A program made the position numbers and the translations under genes. The notes below the pieces were generated by a model, which saw only the letters and a list, made by a program, of their open reading frames with translations, did no database searches and was not told the origin of the DNA. Shown here in pieces: positions 1-13,067 of a stretch of 64,000 nt of DNA (within the stretch, counting starts at the first letter, position 1; each line of letters starts with the position of its first letter). Source of the stretch: Diploscapter coronatus (lineage: Eukaryota; Nematoda; Chromadorea; Rhabditida; Rhabditidae); contig OZ038422.1 of NCBI GenBank assembly GCA_964036155.1, forward strand, positions 12,733,201 to 12,797,200, given 5' to 3'.

Positions 1-2351
1 ACGCGATTACTTTTCGGGTGCGATTTTTGGTGTTCGAACAGATTTTGAATCCACTTACAATGTTGCTACCTTCGACGATACTCATGTCTATTCGATAAAG
101 TAACAGAAAAATGCAAGAGAATCAGTGAGAAACGATACAGAGCAGCGACTAATCGATGTGATTTTTTTTATTTCGGTTGCTGCGCGATCGCGCTTGCACG
201 AGGCTCGACTTGCAGAGTAGTAAAAGTATCCTCACTACCTTTATGATTTCTTTGAGAGGGGGACGCAATCAGGGTTGCAAATTTAGATCCGAAAGAAACC
301 CAATCAGGTATTTTCCTTCCTCATTCACGCTTCTTTTGCACTCTACCTCTCGTATGGCTGTTTCGTCGTTTTCTGCCTCTTATACCATATCGGGTTTGAA
401 TGCTCGATCGAGTCTCAAATTTGGAATCTTAGGCACAAGCGCCTCATCATATGACTATCGTTTCTGGTTCATCATTCATTCGAATTAGTCTTTCTTCGTC
501 ATAAAGTAAGCGTTTTCATTAATCCACCTACATGCTCCTTTCACCTTTTCTCTAATTACTGCGAGAATAATGGGCATGGAGGAGCCTGTAGTGATAATTG
601 CATAATTAATGTTCATTTAACTGGCGACTTCCTGAAAATTCGAATAACCCTTTGTCGACTCTTCTGTCTACGTCACATCTCAATGCCATTTGTGAGAATC
701 AACATGTTCATATTTCGCTCATGCATTACTGAGGATCGGCTTCATTCGCGTAACATTTTTAACATGCTTCTTTCGTAATTCCCCTTCAACCTTTTCTTTT
801 GCGCAGTCTGACTCACTTCTGAGCCTCCTCTTCTTTCAAATGTTAGTCATGAATTGGCTGTATCTTTTATCGATTAGAATTTTCGCTTTTGGCATTATCA
901 TTCAGTTTTCCTGTCTGCCGAATTTGACAGTTTTGCAGTTTTGAGGAGATAAGATTTGTATCTTTGTCCGTGATTTTGCCTTTGATTCTATCGATTTATT
1001 TTTCTTTATTAACTTTGTGTCCGGGGGTATCTTGTGCAAAGGGAGAGGGAGGAAGAAAGACGATTGATTGTAGGGCGTGACCTGACACAAAAAGGCAAGA
1101 GGCAAAGGCCATCGATCGGTTTTCTTTCTCTCCTTCTTTTACCTCCTTTTCTCTGTGTCTTTAATATTTGCTTTTCTCTGTCCTCATTTAGATCACCCCC
1201 CTCCCCTACAATATATTCCTTTTGTCTCACACTTTATTAACCCGGGATTTATGAAATCCACTTGTAGATTAGAGCTCATGTGATATGCATATTTACATTT
1301 ATCTGCTTCTTAGAAAGTGCTGGATAACTTCTGATTTCGAAATGTTTACATAATTTTTTGAGAAAAAAGTATGCTCGATTATTGCATCATTCCAAGCTGT
1401 TGACTCCGTCCCCACAATTTCATGCCACAGCGAAAAGTATTGATTGCTGTTGCAGCGGAATGAAAAGCTGGCTTTTGCTAGGGAGAGAATGTAAATATGT
1501 GAGAGAGATAGAGAAAAATGCGTTTTGAGGGGGGCAGCTTTTGCTTTGCTTTCGGGGGCGATTTCGTCATTCCATTCCATTTCTGTCATTCCCGTTCGTC
1601 GTTCTAAAATTTCATATTCGTTCGAAAATTGACAAAATTTTTGAAATTTAATATTTTCGTTTTTTTCAGGCGCTCGAGCGCGTTCATACAATCGGTCAGT
1701 GCAATTTGACGTCTGGAAGACAAAGGATCAGGTAAAAATGCAAAAATTTGAAAAAAAAAAAAGCTGAAAAATAGAATTCAGACCTAAGGGGTCATTTGAG
1801 TTAGATTCATAGAATATGAGTAGTAGGTTGCAGAAGAAAAATTACACTGACTTCACCACAAATTGAGAGCATTTTTGAAAATTCAAGGTTAGAGGTACAA
1901 ATTTATGAGGGAAATATTTTGTGGGATAGGTCACAGAAACATTCTGACTTAAGTCCTCTCCCTAGGTCTGATAGAATGGTCGAACTTCATAACTTTTTGA
2001 AAAAAAAAAAAGTTCAAATTTTGCGATTGTTTAAAGATTTATAAAAATTTAGATCCTCGAAAGACAGTGCACTAAGCAGTTTTTGTCATCTCTGGGTGAT
2101 GCAATAAACCTCCTCTCAACAAATCGATCAATAAATCGACTGGATATCCATTATCTCAACGATACTCCTCTCTCCCAATTGAATTTCCCCACATTACTGC
2201 CGTAATTGGTAATCGTTTTTCTTTATTTGGTGACTTTACGACGCCTTTTCATCGATTTTTTAATGATGACGCTTCTTCAGATTAGCTGTGATAGCTTCCG
2301 TGTCTCTCTCTTTCAAACCAGAAATCTCAAGCAACAAGAATACAAATAAAC
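1..2351. other. upstream region of the Argonaute gene
   Basis: No convincing coding exon is visible. The stretch has pyrimidine-rich runs near 1120-1230 and purine-rich runs near 1500-1540, and short open frames that lack splice support or protein-like composition. It probably carries the promoter and 5' UTR of the Argonaute gene that starts at 2352. An acceptor-like TTCAG near 2271-2280 shortly before the start codon could receive a cis-spliced 5' exon or a spliced leader. Confidence 0.5.
1670..1731 (+). other. candidate 5' untranslated exon of the Argonaute gene
   Basis: A 62 nt segment lies between a strong acceptor (TTTTTTTCAG, ending 1669) and a good donor (CAG|GTAAAA, at 1732). It contains no long open frame in phase with the 2352 start. 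It looks like a non-coding leader exon, or an alternative first exon, of the Argonaute gene. Only the splice-site pattern supports it. Confidence 0.3.
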
Positions 2352-5300
2352 ATGGCAGCGGGTATCGATCAGCAGCAACAAGTCATGAATATGATTGGTA
2401 AGGAGAATAAATTTTTTTTTTCTGAAAAAGTGACGCCTTATAAATATGGCGAAAATATCAAGAAATATGCATTTTTCCAGAACAACTGTCCTTCACGGAT
2501 CCGCAGCCCTACATCCCGAATATTTTGGCGCCTGCCCCCATCAGCTCTCAGTACATGGCGCAGCCACAACAGGCACAGCAGTACACCAATGCGCAGACGG
2601 TAAGTGAATTAAAAATCGATCAATTTTGAAAAAAAATCAATAATTGAAAGAAGAAAATGAATCAAGTTTTGACATATTAATTTTTCAGGACGTCTTTTCC
2701 ACGGTGACGTCGAATCCAGTGTCGAGCTCTCAGTCGTACGCGGACGTGCAGTCGCGCCAGGGCGGAAGTGGCAGTCTGGCTCCCGGTACGATTTCAATTA
2801 TTGGAAATTTTACGGGGAATTATTGCAGGGGATACAGGCTCGGTGGGTGGTGGCACTGGCGGTGCGCCAGGACAAATGATCGTTCCACATGGAGTACAGG
2901 GAAATCCAAAGTAAGTGCTTTTTTTTTTTTAAAAAAAGATGCATACTTATGAGCAATGCAACGAAATGCAAAGTTGTCTGGCTTTGAATTTCTCATATCA
3001 TAAACTAGAGTCAGTAGTGATTAATCAATATCTTTTTATTGCCTTCTCTAGTCTAAAGAAGGAGCAAGTTTCTTTATTCCTGCCAGAAAACTTTGATCAA
3101 TACACACATCTCACTTGTTCTTATTCTTTATTAGATTAGATAAGATAGCGAGTTTCTTTTGTTTCTATTCTATGCAAAGATGACAATTTACAGCATGCCC
3201 GGCCAAACGGCCTACCAATTCCAAAGCCCTAAGCGGCCGAATCACGGAGTCGAGGGTCGTTCTATCCTCCTGAGGGCCAACCACTTCGCTGTGCGCATTC
3301 CGGGTGGCACCATTCAGCACTATCAGGTCGACGTGCAGCCGGACAAGTGCCCCAGAAGGGTCAACAGGTTTGTTTTCTTTAGATTGCAGTACAAAAATCT
3401 TCTCTATTTAAAAAAGCAATTATTAAGTAGCGAAGTTTTATAGTTAGAAATAAACAAGCGGATGATATTTAAAAGAAATAGTGCGGAAAAAAACGCCATA
3501 TAGTAATTATCTTAAAAAGAAGTAGATATGCTAAAGGCTAGCATAGTTTCTTCAAATTATTGATTCTTTTAATGCGACACTTTTCAGGGACATCATCTCG
3601 TGCATGATCCGCTCGTGGTCGAAATTCTTCAGCTCGATCAATCCGGTATACGATGGAAAACGCAACATGTACACGAGAGAGGTGCTGCCGATTGGACGCG
3701 ACAAGAAAGATTTTGAGGTATTTCTTTATTTCTTAAAAGTCGATAATAATGATTTCTAGGTGACTCTGCCTGGCGACTCCGCGATCGAGCGGCAATTCAC
3801 TGTGTCGGTGAAATGGATTGGACAGGTCTCGCTGTCCACCCTGGAAGATGCTATGGAAGGACGAGTCAGACAGGTAAATACCGCAACCCTTTAATTGACG
3901 TCTTCCTACCATAATCTCAAATTTTCCAGGTCCCATTCGAAGCTGTGCAAGCGATGGACGTCATCCTGCGTCATCTGCCCTCCCTGAAGTACACCCCAGT
4001 CGGTCGTTCGTTCTTCTCGCCGCCCAACCACACGTCTCAACAGGCCGCCCCACAACATGCTCAGTTCCACACCGAGAGCAAACTGGGCGGAGGCAGAGAG
4101 GTCTGGTTCGGATTCCATCAGAGCGTCCGTCCGTCACAGTGGAAGATGATGTTGAATATCGATGGTAGGAAAATTTGAAATTGAGAAAAATTACATAATC
4201 CGTTTTTGACCTAAAATCAACACTTTTTGAACAAGATCTAAGTAATTGATTGCAGTGTCCGCAACTGCGTTCTACCGCGAAATGCCCGTAATCGAATTCA
4301 TCGCTGAAGTGCTCGAATTGCCAGTACAGGCCTTGGCCGAGAGAAGAGCTCTTTCTGATGCACAGAGAGTGAAATTTACTAAGGAAATCAGGTACCGTAA
4401 TAAAAAAGACCCTAATTTTAGGGTTAAAGCTAAAAAATTTTTTAAATGATTTGATTTTCAGAGGTCTGAAGATTGAAATCACGCACTGTGGCACGATGAA
4501 ACGCAAGTATCGCGTGTGCAACGTGACGAGGAGACCCGCGCAGACTCAGACGTGAGAAAATCGATTACTGCAGTGCAAATAATTATCGATGTTTCAGATT
4601 CCCGCTCCAATTGGAGTCCGGCCAAACCATCGAATGCACCGTGGCAAAGTACTTCTACGACAAATACCGTATCCAGCTGAAATACCCGCACTTGCCATGT
4701 CTTCAGGTATGAAATACAGCAATTTGAATTTTTCCTGAAATTATCGATTTTAGGTTGGCCAAGAGCAGAAGCACACCTACTTGCCACCCGAAGTGTGCAA
4801 CATCGTCAGAGGCCAGCGCTGCATCAAGAAGCTAACCGACACACAGACTTCCACTATGATCAAAGTAACCAATGAAAAGCGGTATATTTGAAATCCTTTA
4901 TCTTTCAGGCGACCGCAAGATCCGCCCCCGAGAGAGAGCGGGAGATTTCGAACTTGGTCCGAAAGGCGGAGTTCTCGAACGACCCATTTGCACACGAATT
5001 TGGAATCGCGATCAACCCGCAAATGACTGAGGTGAAGGGCCGAGTCCTGAGTGCTCCCAAGCTGCTATACGGAGGCAGAACCAAGGCAACCGCCTTGCCG
5101 AACCAGGGAGTCTGGGACATGAGAGGAAAGCAGTTCCACACCGGAATTGATGTCAAGGTACGGTATTCTAATTTCGCTAAAAGACGATTAATTCCTCTAT
5201 CAAGACTTGAAAGACATCTTCTAAAGAAAAATCTGTAGTAAACCTAAAAAGATTTTCCCCAAAAATATTGACTTATCAATTTTTCCCAGGTCTGGGCAAT

Positions 5301-7252
5301 CGCGTGCTTCGCTCAACAGCAGCATGTGAAGGAGAACGATCTGCGCAACTTCACGGCCCAGCTGCAGAGAATCTCGAACGACGCGGGCATGCCCATAGTC
5401 GGGCAGCCCTGCTTCTGCAAGTACGCAGTGGGAGTGGATCAGGTCGAGCCCATGTTCAAATATCTCAAACAGACCTTCGCGGGCATTCAACTCGTCGTCG
5501 TTATTCTCCCAGGAAAAACCCCGGTTTACGGTAGGAATTTGAATTTCGCTCTACTGTAGATTTAATCAAGCGAAATTTCTTACTGTCGAATTTATTGATC
5601 CTTTTTTCAGCTGAGGTGAAGCGAGTCGGAGACACAGTGCTCGGAATTGCAACCCAGTGTGTGCAGGCCAAGAACGTCATCAAAACCACGCCTCAGACGC
5701 TGTCCAATCTTTGCTTGAAGGTAAAGAATTTCAAAAATTAAATTGCAAAAAAAACAATACTTTCAGATGAACGTGAAATTGGGCGGAGTCAACTCGATTC
5801 TCCTACCGAATGTCCGTCCGCGCATTTTCAACGAGCCGGTGATTTTCTTCGGCTGCGACATCACACATCCGCCCGCGGGCGACAGCAGAAAACCATCGAT
5901 TGCAGCTGTGGTCGGGTCCATGGATGCTCATCCCAGTCGGTAAGCGGAGGGGGACATTTTTATAATCTCTTCTAAACATTGATCTCTTTTTCCTATAAAC
6001 ATCGACTTTTTCCAGCTACGCAGCCACAGTGCGAGTCCAGCAGCATCGCCAGGAGATCATCTCGGATTTGACCTACATGGTCCGCGAGCTGCTCGTCCAG
6101 TTCTACCGCAACACTCGATTCAAGCCGACGAGAATTGTCGTCTACAGAGATGGAGTGTCCGAGGGACAATTCTTCAATGTAACAATCGAGCATTGAGCGT
6201 TTTTTTGGAAATAGGCTAACTTTTGCATGTTTAGGTTCTCCAATACGAGTTGAGAGCGATGAGAGAGGCGTGCATGATGCTAGAACGAGGCTATCAGCCC
6301 GGAATCACGTTCATCGCTGTGCAGAAGAGACATCACACCCGACTGTTCGCGGTGGATAAGAAGGTAAAAATGATAAACCTTAAAATTTGAAAGAAAAATA
6401 CAAGTAGTGAAAAAAATTCAAAGTTTTCTTTGAAAAACAGCAATTGTTAAAGAAAAAAATACGAATTTTTAAGAAAAATGGTAAACTTGTGAAATATTAT
6501 AAAATGGGATAACAAAAAGCTCTAGGACCAAGTGGGCAAGGCGTACAACATCCCGCCCGGCACGACGGTCGACGTGGGAATCACTCATCCCACCGAATTC
6601 GACTTCTATCTCTGCTCCCATGCCGGAATCCAAGGCACCAGCAGACCCTCGCACTACCACGTGCTCTGGGACGACAATCAGCTCACTGCAGATGAGTTGC
6701 AGCAGTTGACTTATCAGGTGAATCTTTTGTCTCCTTATCTGGGGATATATATATGAACTCCCAATTGTTAATTATGGGGGTTTGTAAAATCAAATTTTAG
6801 TCTGAAGATATGTAAAATCTATTTCTATATAAGAATATATAAAATTCTAAAGGTTTTGCTTTCTGAGAATATATGAAATACCAAAGAATAAATTAAAAAA
6901 AAAAAAATTTGAGATGTGCCACACGTATGTGCGCTGCACTCGCTCTGTGTCGATCCCAGCCCCAGCATACTATGCCCATCTGGTTGCCTTCCGCGCTCGC
7001 TATCACTTGGTCGACAGAGAACACGATTCTGGAGAGGGGTCCCAGCCATCGGGCACTTCGGAGGACACCACCCTTTCCAATATGGCCAGAGCTGTCCAGG
7101 TACGGAACTTTTGTGCCAATTTATCCTGTTCCTAAATTTATGATTTGGGAGGTTCGCTCACATATAGACAATATAAAATTGCTAGTGAAGAATATGATTT
7201 TTTATTATTTCAGGTACATCCTGACGCCAACAACGTGATGTACTTTGCTTAA
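2352..7252 (+). CDS. alg-1: Argonaute of the microRNA (ALG-1/ALG-2, AGO) clade
   Basis: This is an AGO-clade Argonaute that binds microRNAs and silences mRNAs. About 15 exons splice into one continuous frame. The N-terminus is Q/P/S/G-rich ([10 protein letters not shown], then QPQQAQQY) and of low complexity, as in nematode ALG-1. Then follow the N domain ([19 protein letters not shown]), the linker ([19 protein letters not shown]), the PAZ domain around 3945-4900 ([46 protein letters not shown]), MID ([17 protein letters not shown]) and PIWI. The slicer residues are visible: D in [12 protein letters not shown] in [12 protein letters not shown] and H in [16 protein letters not shown]. The protein ends in DANNVMYFA, the usual C-terminus of the clade. 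The start is the first ATG in phase with the Q-rich exon. The symbol is by clade; alg-1 and alg-2 cannot be separated here. Confidence 0.96.
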
Positions 7253-8128
7253 ATCTGCAATTTTCGTCGAGAAGAGATCAATCACTTTTCCCCTTAATCT
7301 TTTTTTCTTTGTTTTCTTTTTTCTAATTTTCAAAAACAAAAATCCCTTAATCTGCTCGCCCAGTGATTGGCGCTGTGGTGTCGGTCGTCCGTTCGGCCCC
7401 TTCGGCAGGTTGCTGTTCTGAGTCTGCCCCGAGCGGTCCAGGCCAATACTCGATAGGTATGCAATGCTGCAGCGCTTCGAGAATGCTCGAGCCTAAATAT
7501 CTCCACAAAATCCACTTTTCAATTTCTAGGCTAATTTCTCAACTTTCTACTGTGAAAAGTGATTGCTTTTTCTCATTTTCTTTCCTTTTTTATTATCCTT
7601 TTACTTTTTACTTTATCATTACTTTTCTTGTAATATTCATTTGTTTTCTTGGCGTTTTTTTTTCTAGAGGCTGCACTTTTTCCAAAAGGATGCAAATTTT
7701 CAAAAAGAAAAAAAAAAAGTACAATCTTTAAAAAGCCGTTTTTTTATTTTCGTGTATTCATTATTCTCAAACAATTGTGTAGTATTCACTTTTTCCTATG
7801 CAACAACATACCACGTTCATCATACAACAGATTGCCGACTTTGATATGTTTTACTCATTCATTTATTCAAATATTCAAATCACCGCCAACATTTAAACTC
7901 CTTTTATTATCAATTCATTTCCTTTGAACACGTTTCTTTCGACTCTTTGTCTCTTGGATATTAAATCTGAGCATTTACCTTTTTGTTTATTTTGCCAGCG
8001 CAAATAATTCATCGTTGTTTTAGGGTAAATTCAAATTTGTCCAACTTTGATCATTTTCATTTTGAAATTAGGTCTGTGGGTTTTCTTGCGAATAACCTTT
8101 TGCCTGCAGTCAATTTGATAAAAAGGTA

Positions 8129-8143
8129 TCATCATCATCATCA
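8129..8143. repeat. short ATC microsatellite
   Basis: About five tandem ATC units lie inside the T-rich spacer after the Argonaute gene. No function is implied. Confidence 0.7.
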
Positions 8144-10589
8144 GAAATAACACCGCCTTTCAACTTTTCAATAATATTCTGAAATCGATCGTACAAAGGT
8201 CAAATTAAGGCAATTTTGGCGAAGATCAACCTCAGATCGAATCAATTTGCCAAGATTGTTATAAATCTAGGTGATTTCCTCATTTAGCGATTATTTTGTC
8301 GAATCTTCCCGAAAATTCCAAGCTCTTCTTGATCACTGCGAAATTTTCTCTCTGCATCGTTTTTCTGGTCCGGATTTGATATATCCCCAATTTATCGTTA
8401 TCCGATCAGATTTCGTCTGTTCTTTCAGCTTATCATGCAGCAATTTGTCCGTTTTTTAATGACGTCAAAATTGCGTCACTTTCGGTTCATTTGGGATTCT
8501 CTTCAAATAATTTTACCTGTCAAACAACAAAAACTGCCATTTCAGCCCCTTTCTCTCTTCACAACAAATCTTGTCCTGATATGGTTGTTGTTATTCGCTT
8601 TTCCCAGGGGTGGTTATTTAAATTTTTAAATAATCACCCATTTCTTTGGTACTTAGGCTATTCAAATAACTGGAAAACTCGTCACTGTTCGAAGTCCTTC
8701 TTTGAAAATTCCGTAAACTTTAAAATTCATTTTTCGAAATCTATTCTAAAGAGGGCATTTTTCATCAAGTTTGCCACACTTTTCTACAATAATTCCTCTG
8801 CTAAGAAATCTTTCTAACGTTTTCGAAAAGCCTTGATTTTCGTTTCTCTCGTACTTATAACTGATGATTTCCTTGATACAATACTGACAATTAGATCGAG
8901 TTAATTTTGGATCTAGACTATTCTAGGATTTAAACGTTAATATCTCGCAAATCTACCCCATCATCAATATAACAATATAAAACTCTTCTCTTATGTTAGA
9001 TATACTATCACGTTTTATCATTTCGTTTGTGCTTTCAAACATTCAAGAGAAATAGCGTCTTACCTACAACACATTATATTCATTCAAATAATAAAAAATC
9101 ACTCTTTGATAGTTCATCTCTGCCGATATTTTATATGAATTGTCTCAATTTGAAGTACTACCAATAATCCCGTATACTTTCCGTTTTAAGCGAGCTCCAT
9201 TCTTTATAAAATAGCCTTTTATTTTCAGAACCAATCTCTGTTGTATCTTTCCCACGTTTTCGTATGTTCTCAATATGCTAGTTACACATTTCATTATATA
9301 TCACATTTTTCTTGTAATTTTCGGCAATTCTGTATTCTAATTGTCTGTAACTGAAATAAACTTATTGGAAAAATGGTGAATTCTGTTTAATTTTGTAATG
9401 CATCTGAAAATATAGACGACGAATTTTATAATGCACCAAATACGGCGACTAATTCGCGAATTTCTATTGAATTTAACGAAGAGGCGAATTCAACTGAAAT
9501 GATTCATGAATAATGCATTTCAATTATCCCGCTCTAGACGCAGAGAAATAGCACGTATTTTTAGGAGAATTTTCTCGTTTCCTCCAAAACTCCCGTACTA
9601 TTTCCCAATTTCTCGCACAAAGCCGCTTACCTCTTTCCCAAACAAATTGACTTGTATCATTAAGTCGTAGCCTCAGGGCGCCTCTTCTTAAAATTCGAGG
9701 ACGAGGGGAAAATGTTTGTCAATCCTTTCTATTTATATTTAAAGATAAGATATCTGACATTTGATGTCGGAATTTTGATTTTAGAGGTCGGAACTTCGTC
9801 TTTTAAAGCTGGCCTTTATCGTTTTATGCTTAATCTCACATTTATCTCGGTTATTCATATTGGGAGATAAAATCTTCGAAATTTAAGGTCAAAACTTCGC
9901 CGTTTTTTGTTTAATCTCGACTTAAACCCTATTTATAGGCACTAAGTGAGTGATTTGCCTTTTGCGTTGCCCTTATTTTTGAGCTTCTCCTCCTTCTCAT
10001 ATATCCCAAAGGGCACACGTGTGAGCGTTAGAACTACTGCAAGTGCGAACTGGGAACTAGATTCTTCGATTTCTCTATTCCTTACCCTGCCTCACACTTA
10101 CCTGTGTCTCAATTTGTTGAGGGTATCAAATATCCTAGCTTTTTTTTTTCTTTCTATCACACATTATTGGATTACCTGAATTAAAACGTACTTTATATTT
10201 TCGGGAAAAAATCGATATTTATCGATTTTCTGACGTAAGAGTTTGTTTGGTGTTTAACATGGGATTTCGAGATTTTTGGTGTGAGTGTCAAATTGAGTCC
10301 TCTTATTTCGACTAGTTTGCAACTCTTCTTGTCGCTTCCTTTTGTCTTCCCCTTCCTTTTCCCTTTTGTTAGCCTCCAGTCAGTTGCCCCAGCCCTCCTC
10401 TGGGCATTTTGGCTTCATTTATCATGATCCTCGCAGTTTCTTTCTTTAACCCTCCAACTTTGCTACCAAATCGATTCGGTATTATTTTTACCTAGTGCTA
10501 TTACCCAAATTACGGCATTGTAAAAGTCGCACAAACCCTGAGAAAAACTTCATACAACTGATGAAGTTCAGCTAGAGATAGATAGGCCT

Positions 10590-10832
10590 CTATTTTTCCG
10601 CTAAAATAGGTAATCTTCCGTCCCGTTTTAGACAAAATTGGTTTATCCGCAGTGGATCAGGTCTATCCCTCCATTTACGTGCCCCTAGGATATCCACAAG
10701 TTTAGAGCCTCCACAATATTTTTTCGCAAATCCCGCATGACGCAAATCGACTCCTTGCATCATTTCTTCTATCATTTTTTCCCACGCACCACCATCAACA
10801 TTTTGACATCTCTCGAGCGTTTTCATAATCAA
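10590..10832 (-). other. isolated 80-codon open frame, unrecognised
   Basis: The frame encodes about 80 residues with a protein-like composition (for example GGSKLVDILGARKWRDRPDP). It has no splice partners, no recognised domain and no neighbouring gene in phase. It could be a degraded mobile-element or host gene fragment, or chance. I do not recognise it. Confidence 0.15.
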
Positions 10833-11990
10833 AATAACTTATGTTCGCGGCCGATGCAATTAATTTTATCTAATTTCGAAAGATATATGATAGAAAACAA
10901 TTAGCAATAATAAGCGTTGAGAGATTGAGAGATAACCTAATGATAAAGTGGAACAGTTGTGTTAAGAAAGGGGCGGGGCCTCGATTGATTGTGATTTAGT
11001 GATCCGATCCGGGAGGGTGATAAGATAAAGCCCATTATCATTCAAGCCTTGGAGTGACTAGACTACGGGAATTACATCATTGTTCTTAAGCTTCGCCATT
11101 GATTTCTATATAGTTTTAAATTGGCTTAGGATATTTTCAAACCTGATCTAAATTTAAAGTTAAAGTGTGATGTGTAAAAACGTGTGTGCTCTTTCTCTAA
11201 GAGAGTAAGTAATCAATCAACCGAATTGAGTTTTGACTCTGAGCGTTTCTATTTCAATTTATCTCCACATGTCTCTGCTGGTTTTCTTACTCGAGTACTC
11301 TAGGCAATACTTTTGCCCTGCAGGACTTATATTTTAATCTCCTTTACCTCTTTCTATTTTCATGTTTTCCTTTCTCTCTCAATATTTCCCACAACTGTGC
11401 ACATGCTTTAATCAGCGTTATCAGTTGTGCGTTATCTCCGGCTTAATCCCTTTATCGTCTTTATCACCAGCACATTCTTCAAATTATCAGTCTTATCAGT
11501 TGCCATGGGTGATATATCCGCATATTTCCTTACGATGACTCTGTTATTTTTTCTATACATTCGTCCCATTTATATTTGCACTTAGAAGCGTCTATATTTC
11601 ATAATAGGCAACATTTATGCTGAATTCCTAACGCTGAATATAAATTGCCTAATTAGAACCTATAGAGTGTATGTGAAAATGCGCGAAAAACGAGATGCGA
11701 GAGAAGTATCAGAGGTCAAGTTTTCATTGATTTCTTTGTAAGTCGCTTCCGCTGAAAATGTTATCCATGTTATCCACGGGCTCTTCTACTTGACAAATTC
11801 TCTTTAATTTGCCTCTGCAGGTTGTCTAATGTTTTGCGTATTTTCGTAGCTCGCTCTAAAATATTTTATTTGGTCTTTCAAAAGCTGATCTTCACCATTT
11901 AATATTTTGGATTTTTAGGACTTTGCATTTCTAGTGGACTTTATCGATTGGAAAAGGGTAGATAAATAGATTTTGCTAATCTCGAAGCCT

Positions 11991-13067
11991 ATGGGCAAAA
12001 ACAACAGTAAACACTTGGACCCTCGCAAGAAAAAAGCGGCTAAACGTTTAACGCCGGAGGAAATTAAAGAGCTCGAGGAGAAGACGTATTGTGAGTAAAC
12101 CGCGTTGTTTAAAAATAAATATCGACATTTTCTATTAGTAAAACTATTATACAAAAATGAACACATCAAAAATCGATGAAAATTAAACATTGAGTTTTCA
12201 TTTCTACTCTTAAGATATCTCAAATTAAAATATCGATTTTCAGTTACTCGAAAAGAATTGAAGAAATGGTACAAAGATTTTATCCGCGATTGCCCCTCGG
12301 GTGAATTGAAAATGGAGGAATTCCAAAATATCTATAAGCAGTTTTTCCCCAATGGAGACCCATCAAAATTCGCTGCCTTCGTATTTAACGTCTTCGATGA
12401 TAATCAGGTAAATGTGTACCATTTTATCATAGCATTCAATAAAAGTAGGTAGATAGTATCGACTAAAAAGTCTTTAAGTTTTGCATTTACAATTATTCTA
12501 ATTAAATATTACCTTGTGAATTTTATTAATTACCTCTCATCATTAATCTTTTCCCTCAGTTTATGGTTTAGGACGGCCACATATCGTTCAAGGAATTCAT
12601 AGCAGCGCTATCAATAACTTCGAGGGGTACTTTGGATGAAAAACTTGATTGTAAGTCTGAATTTTAAAGGACTAAACATGAAAATGCTCTAAATCCAGGG
12701 GCATTTTCCTTATATGATGTGGATAAGGATGGATATATCACGAAGGTCGAAATGGAGGATATCGTGGATGCGATATATTCGATGATTGGAAATATGCTGG
12801 AATTGCCCAAGGATGAAGATACGCCTCAGAAAAGAGTCGAGAAGATTTTCACTAATATGGATAAAGTAAACATTTAAATTAGTTATGTTAACAAGTTTCA
12901 GATTTCTATTTTTATTTTACATTCGAATTAATTAATTTGTTTATTAATAATAACTTTCGAAAATTCAGAATTTCGACGGTAAATTGACGAGAGATGAGTT
13001 CAAAGACGGCAGTAAAAATGACCCCTGGATAGTCCAGGCCCTGACAATGGATATGAATAGTAACTAA
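11991..13067 (+). CDS. ncs-1: neuronal calcium sensor 1 (frequenin)
   Basis: A recoverin-superfamily Ca2+ sensor that acts at neuronal membranes, where it controls PI4-kinase, channels and receptor desensitisation. Five exons (11991-12090, 12244-12407, 12572-12650, 12699-12865, 12969-13067) total 609 nt, an exact 202-residue frame. The N-terminus MGKNNSK is a myristoylation signal. EF1 is the usual inactive C-P-x-G form (RDCPSG). EF2 ([12 protein letters not shown]), EF3 ([12 protein letters not shown]) and EF4 ([12 protein letters not shown]) keep their Ca2+ ligands. The segment [20 protein letters not shown] and [13 protein letters not shown] are typical of NCS-1. Oddity: about 12 extra basic residues (near [11 protein letters not shown]) follow the N-terminus, making it longer than the usual 190 residues. 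An AATAAA lies at 13165. Confidence 0.95.

Larger units (their letters stand above)
7253..11990. other. gene-poor spacer after the Argonaute gene
   Basis: This 4.7 kb T-rich stretch shows no spliced coding pattern. Its first part is probably a long Argonaute 3' UTR; an AATAAA lies near 9354. A GC-richer patch at 7340-7490 stands out but does not read as protein. A short ATC microsatellite is at 8129-8143 and an isolated open frame on the minus strand at 10590-10832. The last 300 nt should hold the ncs-1 promoter and 5' UTR, and include a copy of the recurrent CTGATCTTC motif at about 11880. Confidence 0.5.

Noticed and set aside
1812..1835. Sequence GAGTAGTAGGTTGCAG resembling the let-7 microRNA
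   Set aside because: The seed GAGGTAG is broken and no pairing arm forms a precursor hairpin nearby; chance similarity.
7340..7500. GC-richer patch after the Argonaute stop as an extra exon
   Set aside because: The Argonaute protein already ends in the expected MYFA; frames in the patch lack homology and suitable splice sites.
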